A model generated the notes under the pieces. That model was not told the origin of the DNA, did no database searches, and saw nothing but the letters and a program-made list of their open reading frames with translations. Both the position numbers and the translations under genes were made by a program. A stretch of 64,000 nt of DNA, taken from NCBI RefSeq assembly GCF_900142125.1, contig NZ_FQZT01000001.1, positions 186,001 through 250,000 on the forward strand. Direction: 5' to 3'. Below are positions 54,203-62,708 of this stretch, in pieces. The stretch is from Malonomonas rubra DSM 5091 (lineage in GTDB: Bacteria; Desulfobacterota; Desulfuromonadia; Desulfuromonadales; Geopsychrobacteraceae). How positions within the stretch are numbered: the stretch's first letter is position 1; the number at the start of each line of letters is the position of its first letter.

Positions 54203-55948
54203 TTATTTAGGAAGAACCTGAGTCCATGTTGGCAGCTCGCCGATGACCACATCGAATACCGGGATCACCAGCACATAAGTGGCAACTACGGCAAGCGCAA
54301 TACCGATGAAATTAAGGCCAAGTCCGCTACGTGCCATCTGCGGAATGGAGACATAACCAGAACCGAAAACGATCGCGTTCGGCGGAGTCGCAACCGGCAG
54401 CATGAAGGCGCAGGAGGCGGCAATCGCTGCTGGAACCACCAGCAACAGCGGATTCTGGCCCAAGCCGATAGCGACTGCGGAGAGAATCGGCATAACCATC
54501 GCAGAAGTCGCAGTATTCGAGGTTAATTCTGTGAGGAAAATAATCAGTGTCGCGACGGCCAGAACCAGGACCACGATCGGTGCGTTTTCCAGCAGGCCAA
54601 CCTGCTTACCGATCCACTCTGCCAGCCCGGTCGCTTTAAAACCTGCGGCCATCGCCAAGCCCCCACCGAACAGAATCAGCACTCCCCAGGGCATCTTACT
54701 GGCCCAGTGCCAATCCATGACGAACTTGTTCTTTTTCATGTTGATCGGGATCAGAAACAGTGCCAGTGCACCAACCATGGCGATAGCCGCATCAGTCACC
54801 ATTTTCGGGTCAGGAAAAATGAAAGCCAGTTGCTTACGGAAAATCCAGCCGAGTGCGGTCAGACCGAAAACGAGTGCGGTCCAGCGCTCGCCGGTATTCA
54901 TCGGTCCCATTTCTTTCAACTCTTGGTTGATGAGATCACGACCACCCGGAACTTTTTTCAGTTTCATCGGATTGGCAACGCGGGTCAACCAGAGCCAGCA
55001 GACTGGTAGCATGACAGCAACCAGAGGAACACCTACTTTCATCCAATCGACGAAAGTGATTTCGTAACCGTAGGTTTTCTGTAGATAGCCGGCAAGAACC
55101 GTGTTCGGCGGGGTACCGATCAGGGTTGCGACACCACCAATGGAAGCTGCGTAAGCAATACCGAGCATCAAATTAAGGCCGAAGTTAAACTTACCTTGAG
55201 AAAAATCGATCTCTTTGTCGAGGCCCTCTTTCTTACCTTCTTCAATAACGTGAGAGATTATTGCCAGACCGATCGGCATCATCATAACCGTTGTCGCTGT
55301 GTTAGAAACAAAGGCTGAAAGGACTGCTGTTGCCGCCATGAAGCCAAAAATCAAACGGCTTGGCGAAAATCCGACAGCCTTAACGATATTCATCGCAATC
55401 CGCCGGTGCAACTCCCAACGCTGCATCGACAGCGCAATGATAAAACCACCCATGAACAGAAAGATCAGGTGGCTGGCATAAGGCGCGGTTGCGGCTTGTG
55501 TTTTCATGATTCCCATAATCGGGAACAAGGCAATCGGCAGAAGACTGGTTGCCGGGATCGGAATCGACTCGCACATCCACCAGGTTGCCATCAGGAAAGC
55601 AACAGCTGCCATCTTTTGCGCGGAATCACTCATACCTGCCGGAGTCGGTGCCAGCAGCATCAAGAGAAACAGAACCGGACCGAGAGCCAAGCCGATCTTC
55701 TGGCGTTTGGTATACTCTTTCGGATCACCTTCGTCGATACCACCGGGTGAACTCTGCAGCCGGTTGTTGTGTTCCGCTGGAGCTTCGTCGATCTCATCAG
55801 CCAGGTCAACGTCATGCTCAGTCCGACGCTCAACAACCTGAATTCCTTTTTTGCCGAGCAGCTTTTTCATTGCTTTCGGAGTGAAAGCAAAAGTTTCCTT
55901 AGTTTCATAGTGCATCGTCCAGAGACGATCCCACAACGCTGTTAGCAT
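54203..55948 (-). CDS. DASS (SLC13) family sodium/anion symporter, probably dicarboxylate
   Basis: A 581-residue protein. Both SNT signatures that bind substrate carboxylate and sodium in VcINDY-type carriers are intact: VSNTATTVMMMP and TSNTATSAMVMP, each followed by Pro. About 11-12 helices start near residue 90. Residues 1-85 are a charged cytosolic extension (NEHDVDLADEIDEAPAE-type) not needed for transport. A strong GGAGGAG ribosome site precedes the ATG. The -24/-12 promoter upstream and the neighbouring sigma-54 response regulator and kinase indicate induced C4-dicarboxylate (or similar anion) uptake. Exact substrate unproven. Confidence 0.9.
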   Translation of the reverse strand: MLTALWDRLWTMHYETKETFAFTPKAMKKLLGKKGIQVVERRTEHDVDLADEIDEAPAEHNNRLQSSPGGIDEGDPKEYTKRQKIGLALGPVLFLLMLLAPTPAGMSDSAQKMAAVAFLMATWWMCESIPIPATSLLPIALFPIMGIMKTQAATAPYASHLIFLFMGGFIIALSMQRWELHRRIAMNIVKAVGFSPSRLIFGFMAATAVLSAFVSNTATTVMMMPIGLAIISHVIEEGKKEGLDKEIDFSQGKFNFGLNLMLGIAYAASIGGVATLIGTPPNTVLAGYLQKTYGYEITFVDWMKVGVPLVAVMLPVCWLWLTRVANPMKLKKVPGGRDLINQELKEMGPMNTGERWTALVFGLTALGWIFRKQLAFIFPDPKMVTDAAIAMVGALALFLIPINMKKNKFVMDWHWASKMPWGVLILFGGGLAMAAGFKATGLAEWIGKQVGLLENAPIVVLVLAVATLIIFLTELTSNTATSAMVMPILSAVAIGLGQNPLLLVVPAAIAASCAFMLPVATPPNAIVFGSGYVSIPQMARSGLGLNFIGIALAVVATYVLVIPVFDVVIGELPTWTQVLPK

Positions 55949-56042
55949 CCTGCTCCTCCCATTTCGTTATCTTGTTAGCCAAGCCGACCAAATTGATCAG
56001 CTCGAACGGAAATTTTCAAACGACTTTCGAGTTTTGGAACAG

Positions 56043-56059
56043 AGCAACGCAGGTGCCAA
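56043..56059 (-). promoter_or_regulatory. Sigma-54 promoter of the DASS transporter
   Basis: On the minus strand TTGGCACCTGCGTTGCT matches the -24/-12 consensus, with GG and GC exactly 10 nt apart. The predicted start at about 56032 gives an 84-nt leader. A gapped repeat ATCANAT-N12-ATNTGAT (56131-56156) about 110 nt upstream could be an enhancer site. The AT-rich gap 55949-56171 holds no gene. Confidence 0.78.
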
Positions 56060-56130
56060 AAACAGAAAACTGTATACAACAAATTATATTTTCTTTTGAT
56101 TTCAGCAGGTTAAAGATTTTGAAAACGGCC

Positions 56131-56156
56131 ATCAGATTAATACATGGGGATGTGAT
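56131..56156. promoter_or_regulatory. Candidate enhancer repeat upstream of the transporter promoter
   Basis: ATCAGAT and ATGTGAT form imperfect inverted arms (one mismatch) 12 nt apart. The position relative to the -24/-12 promoter suits the neighbouring response regulator; there is no other copy to support it. Confidence 0.3.
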
Positions 56157-56171
56157 AAGGCGAAAAACAAC

Positions 56172-56218
56172 AAAAAGCCGATCCTATAGGCCAATTTCGG
56201 CCATTCAGGATCGGCTTT
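56172..56218 (-). terminator. Terminator after the sigma-54 response regulator
   Basis: AAAGCCGATCCT and AGGATCGGCTTTTT on the minus strand enclose a second small stem (GGCC-N6-GGCC). The stop codon is 25 nt upstream. It insulates the regulator operon from the transporter's own promoter. Confidence 0.88.
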
Positions 56219-56242
56219 CCTTTATACTACTGTAATCCTGTT

Positions 56243-57610
56243 CTATTCGTTACCGAGATGGTATTTTTCCAACTTGTAGCGCAGGGTTCCGCGCGGCACA
56301 TTGAGAATACGGGCTGTCTTTGCCACATTGCCGCCGGTAATTTGAAAAGCCTTCGAAACAAGGTCTTTTTCCACCTGTCCAACAACATCATCCAGCACGA
56401 TGCCTTCAGGCGGAATTTCAAAAGTGAAGGGAACTTCGCTCTGTGGCGCTTCGCCAAAAATCTCGCGCGGCAAGTGTTCAGCGCGGATATGATCGACATT
56501 GTGCATAATGCAAATGCGTTCGACTACATTGCGCAGCTCACGCACGTTGCCTGGCCAATGATAACGCATCATCAGGTCAAGTGATTCACGGGCAAAGCCC
56601 TTCATCATCTTGTGAAATTCCTTGCTGAAACGTTGCAGAAAATGCTCCAGAAGAACAGGAATATCTTCACGTCGGTCACGCAATGGCGGTATATGAATAG
56701 GAAAAACATTCAACCGGTAATAGAGGTCTTCGCGGAATTCTTTACGTTCTATGGCGTCTTTAAAGTCGGCGTTGGTCGCGGCGATTATTCGCACGTTGAT
56801 GTCGATATTGCGGTTGCCACCAAGACGACGGATTTTTCGGTCTTCCAGCACCCGCAGCAATTTCACCTGCAGGTTCATATCCATTTCACCGATTTCATCG
56901 AGAAAAATCGAGCCCCCATCAGACTCTTCGAACAGGCCGATCTTGCGGTTCTTCGCATCGGTAAAGGCACCCCGCTCGTGGCCGAAAAGCTCCGATTCAA
57001 GCAGGTTGTATGGCAGAGAGCCACAGTTTATTTCGATAAATGGTCGCTCTTTGCGTGGCGACAGGTTGTGAATAGCCGCCGCCACCAGTTCCTTGCCGGT
57101 ACCACTCTCACCGGTGATCAACACGGTGGCGGTCTCATGCTTAGCGACCTCGCGGATCTGGCGGAAAATCTGCAGCAACGCCGGGCTGTTGCCGACCATA
57201 TTGATCCCGCTTTCCTCTTTTGAAAGCCGCTTCATCTGTCGGCGCAGGCTCTGTGTTTCCAGCGCCAGCTTGACGATCAAATGGATAGCATCAGCCTTGA
57301 ATGGTTTCTTGATGTAGTCATAAGCGCCGATCTTCAGTGCCTCCACGGCACTTTCAACCGTTCCGTAGCCGGTGATGATAATAACCAGAATGTCCGGATC
57401 GACCTCTTTCATCGCCCGCAGCACATCAAGCCCGCTGTGGCTGCCGAGGTTCAGGTCGAGTAGCACCAGGCTGATTTCCTCTTCAGCGACGATACGTACG
57501 GCGTCATCTGGGGATTCAGTTGAAATCGAACGATAACCGTCTTCAGCGAGAATCCTCTCTAGGTTTTCGCGGATAAAAGCTTCATCGTCGACAATCAATA
57601 TTTTCTGCAT
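56243..57610 (-). CDS. Sigma-54-dependent response regulator (DctD/NtrC type)
   Basis: A 455-residue regulator. Receiver about 1-120: ILIVDDEAFIREN, LVLLDLNLGSHSG, IIITGYGTVESA and IKKPFKAD. AAA+ about 140-375: Walker A GESGTGKELV, sigma-54 loop GAFTDA (GAFTGA with Gly to Asp), Walker B FLDEIGEMD. A Fis-type HTH covers about 415-450 (GNVAKTARILNVPRGTLRYK). The start at 57610 begins the receiver; a 59-codon upstream extension in the same frame has no ribosome site. It lies 170 nt after the kinase gene and upstream of the transporter, as in dctBD loci. It probably activates the transporter promoter at 56043-56059. Confidence 0.93.
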   Translation of the reverse strand: MQKILIVDDEAFIRENLERILAEDGYRSISTESPDDAVRIVAEEEISLVLLDLNLGSHSGLDVLRAMKEVDPDILVIIITGYGTVESAVEALKIGAYDYIKKPFKADAIHLIVKLALETQSLRRQMKRLSKEESGINMVGNSPALLQIFRQIREVAKHETATVLITGESGTGKELVAAAIHNLSPRKERPFIEINCGSLPYNLLESELFGHERGAFTDAKNRKIGLFEESDGGSIFLDEIGEMDMNLQVKLLRVLEDRKIRRLGGNRNIDINVRIIAATNADFKDAIERKEFREDLYYRLNVFPIHIPPLRDRREDIPVLLEHFLQRFSKEFHKMMKGFARESLDLMMRYHWPGNVRELRNVVERICIMHNVDHIRAEHLPREIFGEAPQSEVPFTFEIPPEGIVLDDVVGQVEKDLVSKAFQITGGNVAKTARILNVPRGTLRYKLEKYHLGNE

Positions 57611-57686
57611 AAACGCTCTCTTTCTTTGCCGTATACGGATGGATCGTCCAAATATAGCCAGAGAGAAAATAAAAGACAAGCGTAAA

Positions 57687-57704
57687 TGGCTATTTTTAGC
57701 CATC
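57687..57704. promoter_or_regulatory. Inverted repeat ATGGCTA-TTTT-TAGCCAT between kinase and regulator genes
   Basis: Perfect 7-bp arms with a 4-nt spacer, in the 170-nt kinase-regulator gap. Only a poor T-run follows, so it does not look like a terminator. A second, related copy lies 51 bp away. Confidence 0.5.
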
Positions 57705-57739
57705 AATACAAAGGAAGGAGATCGGAGGGCGAAGTAAAA

Positions 57740-57753
57740 GGCTATTTTCAGCC
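57740..57753. promoter_or_regulatory. Second copy of the GGCTA-TTTT-(T/C)AGCC repeat
   Basis: GGCT-ATTTTC-AGCC, with the same core and spacer as the repeat at 57687-57704. The pair suggests a regulatory site or RNA hairpins controlling the regulator gene. Confidence 0.4.
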
Positions 57754-57780
57754 GGAACATGATAGAGCAATGTGCTCCGC

Positions 57781-60282
57781 TCAACACAAAGGAAGGGAAA
57801 AACGAAAAACCGTTTCTTCGCCAGGAACGCTTTCAACCGAGATCTCACCGCCATGATCGGTGATGATGTTGTAGCTGATGGACAGGCCGAGGCCGGTCCC
57901 CTGCCCCTTGCTGGTATAAAAAGGCTCGAACAGTAAAGGAATCTTCTCAGCCGGGATGCCGGGACCATTGTCGGTCACCGAGACTTCGATGCCATTTTCG
58001 TCCTGCCTGGCCGCTACCCGCAGTAGACCGCCATCCGGCATGGCATCAAGGGCGTTATTATAGAGATTCAGCAACACCTGCTTGAGACGATCGGCATCCA
58101 GCATCACGGTCGGTAACCCTTCGCCAATATCTTCCACCAACTGGACTTTCTGCCGTTCGCACTGTTTGCGGATCAGGAAAAGAGAATCCTGTATCACGGC
58201 CTCAACCTGACCATGAACCAGCTGTGGAGCTGGCATGGTGGCAAATCGAAGCATTTCGCTGACCAGCATCTCAAGCCGCTCAATCTCCCCGAGAGCACGT
58301 CGGATCAGCTGCTGGTCCATTTCTTTACCGAGCAGGCGATCATGCAATTCATCGAGTAACAAGCTGACACCGGTGAGTGGATTACGAACTTCATGGGCAA
58401 TCCCGGCCGACATCCGCCCAAGCGATGCAAGTCGATCCATCCGCGCCATCTGTTCACGCATATTGACCCGCTCAGTTAAATCTTCAACAGTCACAAGCCA
58501 GCCCGCCTGTTGGCGAAAGTTCAAGGGGAACATCGCCAGACGATAAGTCATCGTACGTCCTTGGCGATCAAGAGTAATATAACGTTGATCTGGCTGTTGG
58601 TTTGCAGATGTCCCCAAAGCAAACCAATCACTGACAACCTCGCCTAATTCAGGCCACTCAGACAACAACAGGTTCCAGTCGCTGTCCTGCTGCAGACGCC
58701 CAACCTGCAGAATTTCGCATGCAGGTCCGTTCATCGAGGTAATCTGCTGCTTCTGGTTCACAGTCAAAATGCCTGTTTCAACGTTTTCAAAAACCGTGTC
58801 CTTGAAGTTGCGTTCCTCAATTATTTCCTGTCGCGAACGCCTTAACGCCTGCAAAGTCTTCAGCAAACGCCGCCGCCGGTTGTTCAACTCGTCGACCATC
58901 GTGTTGAACGATTCTGCCAACACGCCGACCTCATCATATGTACCTACCTGGACCTGCGTCGACAGGTTGCCGCGAATCATTTCGCGCGTCCCCTCAGTCA
59001 GTGACAACAGAGGGCGAACAATACTGTTTGACAGGGTATAAGCAGCAAAGACAACAATGAGGACAGTGACAGAGATCACCATCCAGGATTCACTTAAGTA
59101 ATTGGTAATCTGCCGGCGAATAATTTTCGACGTGGCAACAGCAGGTTGATGGAAGTGATCGACCTCTGAACCGATCGTAATGCCGCCGAAAATGCCACTT
59201 TGCTTGTAAGCTCCCTGACTGTAAAAAATCGGAGCATACGCCATAATTTTTTTCGAGCCACCAATATTTGTGGTGTCGACAACACCGGTCTCACCCTGTC
59301 GTACTGCGTTCGCCGCTTTCGGATAATTCGGATGAATAAAAGCCGCCTGCAGCAGGTTAAACGGTAATCGTCCCTGCCGTTTTTCTTCTCCTGTTGTCTC
59401 TTCACTGTAGGCCGGAACTAACGTCCCATCAGGGTCATAGCCACGGATATCCCAATATTTGGGATGGGCGATGGTCCAGCCCAGATCATCAAACATAAAT
59501 GCGTAGTTACCGCTATCGTACGAGGGGAAAACAACATAGCGCTCGTCGGTTGGAGAGATGTGCTGGGTAAACTCCATCAGGTGCCGATGATCAAGAGAAA
59601 GCACCACTACCCCCTGCAGTTCCCCACCCCGCCGCACCGGGGCAGCGAAACGGATCACCCCACGATAAGGGGCCTCCTGTACAGCCTCCATCGGGATATC
59701 GCCGTCGCTAAGCTCCTCGGCCCGGTTGACGTACCAACCATGAAGTCGGGAAACCCAGGCCTCGCCAGCGGGCAACTCTGTCGCCCGCCGGAAATACTGT
59801 TCAATGCCGTATGTCGTTTGTTGCGGATCAGAGACATTTCTCAATTCGGACGAGACATTGCCATCGACAATCCGGATCAATTCCTGCCCCGTTGCGTCGA
59901 CATAGGCCAGTTCGGTGTATAAAAGAACCTGCTCACGGATTTCCTGCGGCGCCATATCGCTGCCACGGCGATACCAGAGTTCTCGTAGGTGCCGCTTGCT
60001 GAAATCGAGGTAATGCTGCGTATCGGCGGGTAAGAGGACCAGGTCATGCAGATCGCCCTCAACTTCGCGAAGAAAAGTACTGACCTGTCGCGCCACCATT
60101 TCCGCTCGCAACTCAAGCGCTTTTGCCGCCTGGGTATCAAGCGCTTCAGTGGTGCGCTGACGCAGCAAGTCTTCCACGATCCGAAGGCTGTGATGCGAGT
60201 TGATCAGCAACAGCACCAAAGGAACCAACGAAAGCAGGAGAAAGGCTCCCAGCACCTTTTTATGCAGATTGACGCGAAACAT
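57781..60282 (-). CDS. Membrane sensor histidine kinase with large periplasmic sensor (DctB-like)
   Basis: An 833-residue kinase. TM1 is about 9-30 ([20 protein letters not shown]). A periplasmic Cache-like sensor covers about 35-415. TM2 is about 420-440 ([19 protein letters not shown]). HAMP and a PAS-like domain lead to HisKA ([19 protein letters not shown]) and HATPase ([39 protein letters not shown]). The ATG at 60282 is preferred: a longer frame to 60393 would translate the end hairpin of the adjacent IS element. A TATACT at 60294-60289 ends 6 nt before this ATG, so the message may be leaderless. It is the partner of the downstream sigma-54 regulator. Confidence 0.92.
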   Translation of the reverse strand: MFRVNLHKKVLGAFLLLSLVPLVLLLINSHHSLRIVEDLLRQRTTEALDTQAAKALELRAEMVARQVSTFLREVEGDLHDLVLLPADTQHYLDFSKRHLRELWYRRGSDMAPQEIREQVLLYTELAYVDATGQELIRIVDGNVSSELRNVSDPQQTTYGIEQYFRRATELPAGEAWVSRLHGWYVNRAEELSDGDIPMEAVQEAPYRGVIRFAAPVRRGGELQGVVVLSLDHRHLMEFTQHISPTDERYVVFPSYDSGNYAFMFDDLGWTIAHPKYWDIRGYDPDGTLVPAYSEETTGEEKRQGRLPFNLLQAAFIHPNYPKAANAVRQGETGVVDTTNIGGSKKIMAYAPIFYSQGAYKQSGIFGGITIGSEVDHFHQPAVATSKIIRRQITNYLSESWMVISVTVLIVVFAAYTLSNSIVRPLLSLTEGTREMIRGNLSTQVQVGTYDEVGVLAESFNTMVDELNNRRRRLLKTLQALRRSRQEIIEERNFKDTVFENVETGILTVNQKQQITSMNGPACEILQVGRLQQDSDWNLLLSEWPELGEVVSDWFALGTSANQQPDQRYITLDRQGRTMTYRLAMFPLNFRQQAGWLVTVEDLTERVNMREQMARMDRLASLGRMSAGIAHEVRNPLTGVSLLLDELHDRLLGKEMDQQLIRRALGEIERLEMLVSEMLRFATMPAPQLVHGQVEAVIQDSLFLIRKQCERQKVQLVEDIGEGLPTVMLDADRLKQVLLNLYNNALDAMPDGGLLRVAARQDENGIEVSVTDNGPGIPAEKIPLLFEPFYTSKGQGTGLGLSISYNIITDHGGEISVESVPGEETVFRFSLPLC

Positions 60283-60288
60283 GAGCCG

Positions 60289-60294
60289 AGTATA
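60289..60294 (-). promoter_or_regulatory. -10 element directly before the DctB-like kinase ATG
   Basis: TATACT (five of six consensus bases) with the A of the ATG at +7 relative to its end. The -35 region (TTTTCC) is poor. There is no Shine-Dalgarno before this ATG. Confidence 0.35.
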
Positions 60295-60374
60295 AAAGGA
60301 AAAAGTGAAAGGGAAAAGGAGAAAGGCGAATAGATACCCCCGGGTAAACCCGGGGTCCTGATGTGATGCTTCGC

Positions 60375-60400
60375 AAACTGATTGCTTTTGCAATCAGTTT
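60375..60400. repeat. Perfect 11-bp hairpin AAACTGATTGC-TTTT-GCAATCAGTTT
   Basis: Lies between the IS end hairpin and the transposase stop. On the minus strand it follows the transposase gene, and may be its terminator or a structural part of the IS end. Confidence 0.8.
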
Positions 60401-60407
60401 AAAGTCA

Positions 60408-60425
60408 CAGCACCTCACGGTGCTG
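60408..60425. repeat. Perfect 7-bp hairpin CAGCACC-TCAC-GGTGCTG
   Basis: A second small hairpin 19 nt past the transposase stop, inside the same IS-end region. Confidence 0.75.
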
Positions 60426-60443
60426 ACCTGAATCCTGCCGCCC

Positions 60444-60833
60444 TTAGTACTCTACGTATTTCTTTACGGTCTGCTCATCCACACCGACACTACTCACAAA
60501 GTAGCCCGGCGACCACACGATATTATCGGACCAATAGACCTTGGACAGCCACTCAAACTTTTTACGCATTCGGGACGACGATTGGCTCTTCAATCTTCCC
60601 ATCACCTCAGAAATTGAATACTTCGGTGGGATGGTCATCACCATATGGAGGTGATCACCATCATAGCCAATCGTCTCGATTTCTACGCCGGGCATCTGCC
60701 GCAATAGGCCGGAGAGTACCTTTCCAAGGTACTCACGGACACCAGACTTCAGGATCCTACGGCGGTATTTGCATACCCGGACGACATGGTATTGCAAGCA
60801 ATAGGCTGAATGTGCCGAAACTCGAACGTCCAT
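60444..60833 (-). CDS. tnpA: IS200-family Y1 (HUH) transposase
   Basis: A 129-residue TnpA of near full length. The N-terminal strand AYCLQYHVVRVCKYRRRIL is typical of the family. The HUH motif is HLH in GYDGDHLHMVMTIPP. The catalytic Tyr is in EQTVKKYVEY near the C-terminus. All catalytic residues seen are intact, so it may be active. Such enzymes move single-stranded DNA by 5'-phosphotyrosine chemistry. No TnpB gene is present. The frame has no disruption. Confidence 0.9.
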   Translation of the reverse strand: MDVRVSAHSAYCLQYHVVRVCKYRRRILKSGVREYLGKVLSGLLRQMPGVEIETIGYDGDHLHMVMTIPPKYSISEVMGRLKSQSSSRMRKKFEWLSKVYWSDNIVWSPGYFVSSVGVDEQTVKKYVEY

Positions 60834-60903
60834 CCACCTACAATACCACCTCCGGTCTCATTCATCCACGGCTAAAGCCGTGGCCTTCTGTCTTCGACCG
60901 AAT

Positions 60904-60934
60904 AAAAGAGATCCCCGCCTAACGAGGATCTTTT
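60904..60934 (-). terminator. Terminator after the FimT-like pseudopilin gene
   Basis: On the minus strand AAAAGATCCTCG and a GGGATCTCTTTT arm pair around the AGG-rich loop (one bulged base) and end in four Ts, 31 nt past the pseudopilin stop. Confidence 0.6.
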
Positions 60935-60964
60935 ACCACCAACAATTATCTGCTAGCGAGATAT

Positions 60965-61486
60965 TTAATAGTCGATGATAATCGCCCGACCAGTAATAGA
61001 TGAAGGCACGCCAGTTCGGTATGCCGTACCACCGGTTTCGTCCTGAACACAAATATAACGAGAATTGGCAGAACCGCTCGACCCACAAGTTCCATTCGGA
61101 TTAAACTGTATACTGTTATCAGCGGTTGTAAAATCACCGTCTCCAACAGTGTGGTTACACTCCTTCTTAGTCGCCATACCCAGCCCAGATGAAAATGCCC
61201 CAAGTTCTTTTACAAAGTTCCATTCGGTACTGTCTTTACTCAGATTTCCCCGCTCCAGCCAGAAGCTGCGACTATCGAGGTCAAAAGCAACCTGGTATTC
61301 CAGATTGTGAGTAATCGCTTGGCTGCGGGCCAGGCGAAGAGCAGCCAGCACATTTCTAGCAGCTTCCTTTTCCGCAGCACTGTCCCAAAGAGTGCGTATT
61401 TGCGGCAACGCCAGTCCCAGCATGATCGACACAACCGCAAGACATACGACGACCTCCAACAAAGTAAATCCACGAGCCCCCCTCAT
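60965..61486 (-). CDS. GspH/FimT family minor pseudopilin
   Basis: A 173-residue type IV pilin-like protein. The short leader MRGARG is cut before FTLLEVVVCLAVVSIMLGLA, with Glu5 of the mature protein conserved. A GspH-like domain follows (AARNVLAALRLARSQAITHN), with four Cys in the distal half that could form disulfides. The ATG at 61486 has a GGGGGGATGAAG stretch upstream; a longer frame to 61591 crosses the terminator and is rejected. It probably primes or caps pilus assembly at the inner membrane. Confidence 0.88.
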   Translation of the reverse strand: MRGARGFTLLEVVVCLAVVSIMLGLALPQIRTLWDSAAEKEAARNVLAALRLARSQAITHNLEYQVAFDLDSRSFWLERGNLSKDSTEWNFVKELGAFSSGLGMATKKECNHTVGDGDFTTADNSIQFNPNGTCGSSGSANSRYICVQDETGGTAYRTGVPSSITGRAIIIDY

Positions 61487-61561
61487 TACTTCATCCCCCC
61501 TATAAAATATATTTTTAAAAGATAATAGGAGAACTCGACATGTTAATGAAAGACAAAACTC

Positions 61562-61593
61562 AAAAAAAATGCCTGGATGAAATCCAAGCATTT
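61562..61593 (-). terminator. Terminator between the two pseudopilin genes
   Basis: On the minus strand AAATGCTTGGAT, a TTC loop and ATCCAGGCATTT (one mismatch) run into eight Ts. It lies 25 nt past the upstream pseudopilin stop, so the last pseudopilin gene needs its own promoter or read-through. Confidence 0.8.
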
Positions 61594-61617
61594 AAAACCA
61601 TGTATTCCTGAAGCAAC

Positions 61618-62067
61618 CTAAGGTAAACGTGACAAACCAGTTGCCGTAGAGCCTATCGACACAACCAGATCGTCATCTTCATTTACCCTGATGTAAAATT
61701 CATTTGAGCATGAGCCGTTGGCCAAAAAAGTTGTTGAGCGTTTATTCGTGTCGCCCCCGTTCGCTGTCGACCAAGCGGCAGCCGTGTCGACACGCGTTTC
61801 CAGCGTGACTCTTTCCGATAAAGTTTTCGCAACGGTATCGTAGAACATCTGATGATTATCTATATCTACCTCGACAAAAACTGTCTGATTTTCCGTTACC
61901 GCTGTCGTGCGGGCATCTCGCAAACCAGTCAAAATATCACGAGCGACCTGCTGGTACTCAGCATTTTCCCGCCACGACACGTATGAAGGTATGGCAGCCG
62001 CAGCCAGTGAGGCCAAAATTAGTACAGCAACAACAACTTCTAGCAGAGTCATTCCTCGACTATTCAT
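61618..62067 (-). CDS. Type IV pilin-like minor pseudopilin (GspH/FimT type)
   Basis: A 149-residue protein. The leader MNSRG is cleaved before MTLLEVVVAVLILASLAAAA, with Glu5 conserved and Met in place of the usual Phe1. The helix continues as AEYQQVARDILTGLRDARTTAV. The variable C-terminal part has one Cys. The ATG overlaps the stop of the Ig-like gene by 1 nt (TAATG), so the two are coupled. Confidence 0.86.
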   Translation of the reverse strand: MNSRGMTLLEVVVAVLILASLAAAAIPSYVSWRENAEYQQVARDILTGLRDARTTAVTENQTVFVEVDIDNHQMFYDTVAKTLSERVTLETRVDTAAAWSTANGGDTNKRSTTFLANGSCSNEFYIRVNEDDDLVVSIGSTATGLSRLP

Positions 62068-62708
62068 TATTCCATCGCCCCCTTGGAAACATGGGCCAGA
62101 TTTAACTCAAACGCTTGTTCTGCTCGTCCCCCGAAACCATCATCAACCACAATCAACACATTAAAAACACCGATCGGCATCTCATCGAAAGACCAACGCA
62201 CCAATCCACTTTCAGTGTCAATTGTCATTGCCGCAAGGTCGCTCTCCAAGCTGTAACTCAACTGATCACCATCCAAATCAGAAGCTTCTACCTGATAGTT
62301 GAACGTATTTTCGGTAAAAGTGGTCGGAGGCGTCGAGCTGATAACAGGTGAAGCGTTCCCAGCGGTCAGGGGGAACCCCAGCAAAGGCTGCATAGCAACG
62401 CCATCTACATTTATCGGTGTCACCTCAACAGCAACTTCATCACCACGGCTAAACCTCTCACCAGGCAGACGAGCCCCCTCGTCTTGCAGCAACTCTTCAC
62501 CATTTAGAAACCAGCGATAGGAAAAGCTATAGCCAGTAGCCCCGTCAACCAGAACGGGTTCAACGGTCAGTCCAGAAGCAACAGTGAATTGCATCGGTAT
62601 CGCCTGGATAGCTTTGATGACGGCCACCTGCTTTTCCGCAAAAGAATTCGCGCAAAAAAGCAGGCAACTCAATAAGAGGCAAATCATCAAACGCATATTG
62701 ACTACCAT
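62067..62708 (-). CDS. Exported Ig/cadherin-like domain protein of the pilus operon
   Basis: A 213-residue protein with signal peptide MRLMICLLLSCLLFCANSFA-EK after a possible four-residue extension. The mature part is all beta. An N-terminal domain (GYSFSYRWFLNGEELLQDEG) resembles PKD/Ig repeats, and a C-terminal cadherin-like or putative Ig domain is recognised by ASDLDGDQLSYSLES and GLVRWSFDEMPIG. It overlaps the end of pilY1 by 7 nt and the next pseudopilin by 1 nt, so it is made with the pilus tip proteins. I infer a surface or adhesin-associated role; no specific function is known. Confidence 0.75.
   Translation of the reverse strand: MVVNMRLMICLLLSCLLFCANSFAEKQVAVIKAIQAIPMQFTVASGLTVEPVLVDGATGYSFSYRWFLNGEELLQDEGARLPGERFSRGDEVAVEVTPINVDGVAMQPLLGFPLTAGNASPVISSTPPTTFTENTFNYQVEASDLDGDQLSYSLESDLAAMTIDTESGLVRWSFDEMPIGVFNVLIVVDDGFGGRAEQAFELNLAHVSKGAME

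Larger units (their letters stand above)
60338..60883 (-). mobile_element. IS200/IS605-type insertion sequence with terminal hairpins
   Basis: A single Y1 transposase gene is bracketed by palindromes CCCCGGGT-AA-ACCCGGGG (60338-60355) and CCACGGCT-AA-AGCCGTGG (60866-60883). Both share an 8-bp stem with an AA loop. Subterminal hairpins near IS ends are the recognition sites of HUH transposases. Exact tips cannot be set because these elements make no target duplication. It lies between the pseudopilin operon terminator and the DctB-like kinase. Confidence 0.7.

Noticed and set aside
60283-60393. N-terminal extension of the DctB-like kinase
   Set aside because: It would translate the IS200 end hairpin; the transmembrane start at 60282 fits sensor kinases better.
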